The notes below the pieces were generated by a model. That model was given only the letters and a program-made list of their open reading frames with translations. It made no database searches and was not told where the DNA came from. A stretch of 64,000 nucleotides of DNA from Leptoclinus maculatus (lineage: Eukaryota; Chordata; Actinopteri; Perciformes; Stichaeidae). The DNA is taken from assembly GCA_032191485.1 (NCBI GenBank), contig JAVDOI010000011.1:4415298-4479297 (forward strand). Reading direction: 5' to 3'. Positions 61,760-64,000 of the stretch are shown here, piece after piece (positions within the stretch are counted from its first letter, which is position 1; each line of letters opens with the position of its first letter). Made by a program: the position numbers and the translations under genes.

Positions 61760-62340
61760 TAAACATGCGTGGCTTGTTTTCACCCCGGCCAAATTCCCAA
61801 GTGGCTACCACAATGAATTTGATTAGTAATGCCACATCCATCATCTGATTTGGTCACGTATGGATGGATCCATTCCAATAGCATGCCATAGATCCACTTC
61901 CACTGAAATGTGTAAATTGTTACTGCTTAATAAAATAGGTGAAATCGCTCCAAAGGGGCCTTAAACATCGGTGGCTGCGAGGATATTCATGATTTACGCA
62001 CACACAGTGAGGGGCCCAATGTAAACTTCAGCCATGCACATGCACAAACATCTACCCTGGGACATTTACCTTTCGCCCTCATTGTCTCCACCTCATTGAT
62101 ACATGGCCATCAATTTCTGCTGCATCTCACACTGGATAGTCTTTAAGGTCGATTTGATCCGTCCAAGCGGTGGCCTGATGCACTGTCCCCCTCCTCTCTC
62201 CCTGTAAATTGCCTCCCCCAGGGGAGTGCTTGTGTTTGCTCCTGGTGAAGGCCTATGGCCACGCTGTTAATTTATTACAGAGATAAAATGCTTTCGTGAG
62301 TTGTGTTCGACTGCAGCACACTGTGTGCTCTCTCGGGGTG
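61760..62340. promoter_or_regulatory. Candidate conserved noncoding elements
   Basis: Balanced repeat-free pieces at about 61770-61990 and 62100-62340, the latter with TTAATTTATTAC near 62267. Function is inference. Confidence 0.27.
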
Positions 62341-62359
62341 CTCAGTGGTGAGGTGGCCC

Positions 62360-62381
62360 TTTTTTTTTTTTTTTTTTTTTT
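62360..62381. repeat. Poly-T run
   Basis: About 22 T, roughly 35 bp upstream of the inverted-end element. Confidence 0.97.
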
Positions 62382-62414
62382 ATCCGTGCAACATAAAAGT
62401 GGAGCTTGTAAAAG

Positions 62415-62930
62415 CAATAATTCGACATTTTGGAAAATATTCTCACGCTTTCTGGTGGGGAGTTAGACAAGAAGATCGATACCACTGTCATAACTGTCTT
62501 TTAAATATAAAGCTATAGCCACTAGCCACTTAGCTTAGCACAGACACTGGGAGCAGGGGGAAACTGCTGGCCTGACTCTGTTCAAACGTAATAAAGCCCG
62601 CCTATCAGCACCTAAAGCTCACTAATTAACACCTAATTACCACACGTAACATTTCAATTTTCACACTTCAGTTTTGTGCCAGACTATTTCGACGCTAAAA
62701 GCGGTTGCCAGGCAACCAGCAAGGCCAAGAACTAAAATGTACACTTCTTCAAGGATCAATCAAACCAGATAGAATGCTTGAATTATTCTCGTTTTTTTTG
62801 CGTTAATCTATGCTAAGCTAACAGCCTGTTGCTTTAAATTCATCGGACCGATAGAGTGGTGGCGTCTATCTTCCTATCTAACTCTGTGCAAGAAAATGCA
62901 GCACATTTCCTGAATTATCTTCCTGTTCTT
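62415..62930. mobile_element. MITE-like element with about 115-bp imperfect inverted ends
   Basis: The left end (about 62423-62545) pairs with the reverse complement of the right end (about 62800-62925). Shared features in order are a TTTGGAAA/TCAGGAAAT start, GAGTTAGA followed by GAAGATNGA, ACCACT, TTTAAA..AAAGC and CTTAGCTTAGCA/GTTAGCTTAGCA. The interior carries GACTCTGTTCAAACGTAAT and CAGCACCTAAAGCTCACTAA, and no coding frame. The wording matches a very common perciform interspersed repeat. It is non-autonomous; the class is unresolved. Confidence 0.75.
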
Positions 62931-63408
62931 TTTCAATGTTACCAATGCAAACTTCATTCAAACACAGAAACAACCTGAATATCGGATCACCTATTGAGAT
63001 ATTAATTATTTTTAGATTGTGACATGTTTTTTTGTGTGCAGACGTGCTCTCCTAAAGTCCTAGTTATCACAAAGGTGTCTGGATCCCATTACAGTGTATT
63101 TATGATTTACTTTGCAAACAGGCTCTATTAAGGCTGAGGGAAGCCTGAACTGAGGGAACAGAATAATGAACTGCTAAACTTTCTCAAGCCTGTCTTAGGA
63201 TTCTACACGACCATGCAAACAAGTAGATGACATATTTCAAAGCATTTTTTCCCCTTTAGTTTGTAAATGTCTATCATAAGACCGCTACATTCTTTTGTTT
63301 AACTGCTACTTCAGCGTCTGGGGTTCTATTGATTGAAGATGGACTGCTGCCCCAGTTTTCCCCCCCCCCTGGAAGACAAAAGTGATAAAGTATTGTCATG
63401 AAACTTAC
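62931..63408. other. AT-rich noncoding DNA
   Basis: A C run at about 63361-63369. No gene. Confidence 0.6.
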
Positions 63409-63700
63409 CGATATCTGCGGCATCATGCCTTTACCTCTGGGAGCTGTTGGACCCTTGTTGTGTCCCCAGTAACGAGGCCTAGACAGCTGTGATTTCAGAT
63501 TACAGACTTTTCTATCATGTTCAGTGCTATTGGACTGCAGAGAGCCCCTGTCACCTTATTGTGCTTCTTAAGTGTTGCGTCTTCAGGGAGCCATTGAGGG
63601 CCCCAGCTGCCAAATAGCAGCGAGGGAAGCCATTTGTCTTAGCTCATTCATCTTTAGCTGAGCACCCCCCCCCTCTCCACCAGCGTCTATGCAGGCCTCA
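63409..63700 (-). promoter_or_regulatory. Candidate conserved element; possible exon at its left edge
   Basis: The block is balanced and repeat-free. On the minus strand one frame is open from about 63555 down through 63409 (about 49 codons) and meets TCG followed by GTAAGT, a strong 5' splice match. Its last residues read GHNKGPTAPRGKGMMPQIS, a non-low-complexity peptide I do not recognise. The only nearby acceptor (AG at 63487-63488) has a poor pyrimidine tract. An exon, a first exon starting at the paired ATG codons (63421-63426), or chance within a conserved element are all possible. Confidence 0.22.
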
Positions 63701-64000
63701 ACTTAGAAAAGAGAATAGGAAAAAAAAAAAAAACATCTTGAAATACGATGACTTGATGACTCCTGTTTCTGTAAGAAGCAGCTGACATTCATGTGCACAG
63801 GATTGGCATCATTTTACATTTAGATTGTAAGTCTGAACTAAAGATTAAATGTCTTGTTAAGATGTACATTTTTGCAGCGCATGCAGACATTCTCGTGGAA
63901 AAGAAAACTGGTTCTGATCTGCCTGCCATGTGGACTGTATTATCACTTTTTAGAGCCCTGGTATGTTGGACGCTATGATCTTATTAGACGTGTTGACTGA
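63701..64000. other. Noncoding DNA at window edge
   Basis: An A run at about 63720-63733. No gene. Confidence 0.6.

Overview
This 64-kb window looks like gene-poor nuclear DNA from a ray-finned (teleost) fish, probably a percomorph. The reasons are many CA/GT and CT microsatellites, several dispersed-repeat fragments whose wording matches repeats common in perciform genomes, long low-complexity runs, and no bacterial-style gene packing. I found no open reading frame on either strand that I can match to a known protein. The longest frames are artefacts of microsatellites, lie inside dispersed repeats, or cross poly-T runs. No rRNA gene, intact tRNA gene or CRISPR array was seen.

Layout. Positions 1-3,580 carry a perfect 23-bp inverted repeat, paired homeodomain-type sites and a CpG-enriched, promoter-like stretch with Z-DNA-prone GT/GC tracts. 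From 3.6 to 31 kb, repeat remnants (5.8-6.5, 9.3-9.6, 10.9, 11.5, 13.5, 17.3-17.6, 18.8-19.3, 21.7-21.9 and 27.7-27.9 kb) alternate with repeat-free, compositionally balanced blocks that look like candidate conserved noncoding elements. At 33.16-33.47 kb sits a 311-bp compound (CT)n(AC)n microsatellite. From 34 to 64 kb the pattern continues, with tRNA-like SINE fragments (48.0, 49.3, 55.5 kb), a dispersed repeat at 49.8-50.0 kb, and a complete-looking element with long inverted ends at 62.4-62.9 kb.

Interpretation. The window is best read as a regulatory gene desert or the inside of very large introns. Four segments have splice-like signals and could be exons: 42,426-42,466 (-), 37,785-37,869 (+), 57,421-57,505 (+, noncoding) and 63,409 upward (-). 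The first is the best. None matches a protein I recognise. Entries called candidate regulatory elements rest on composition, lack of repeats and motif content only; no cross-species comparison could be made. I found no evidence for a new multi-gene biological system here.
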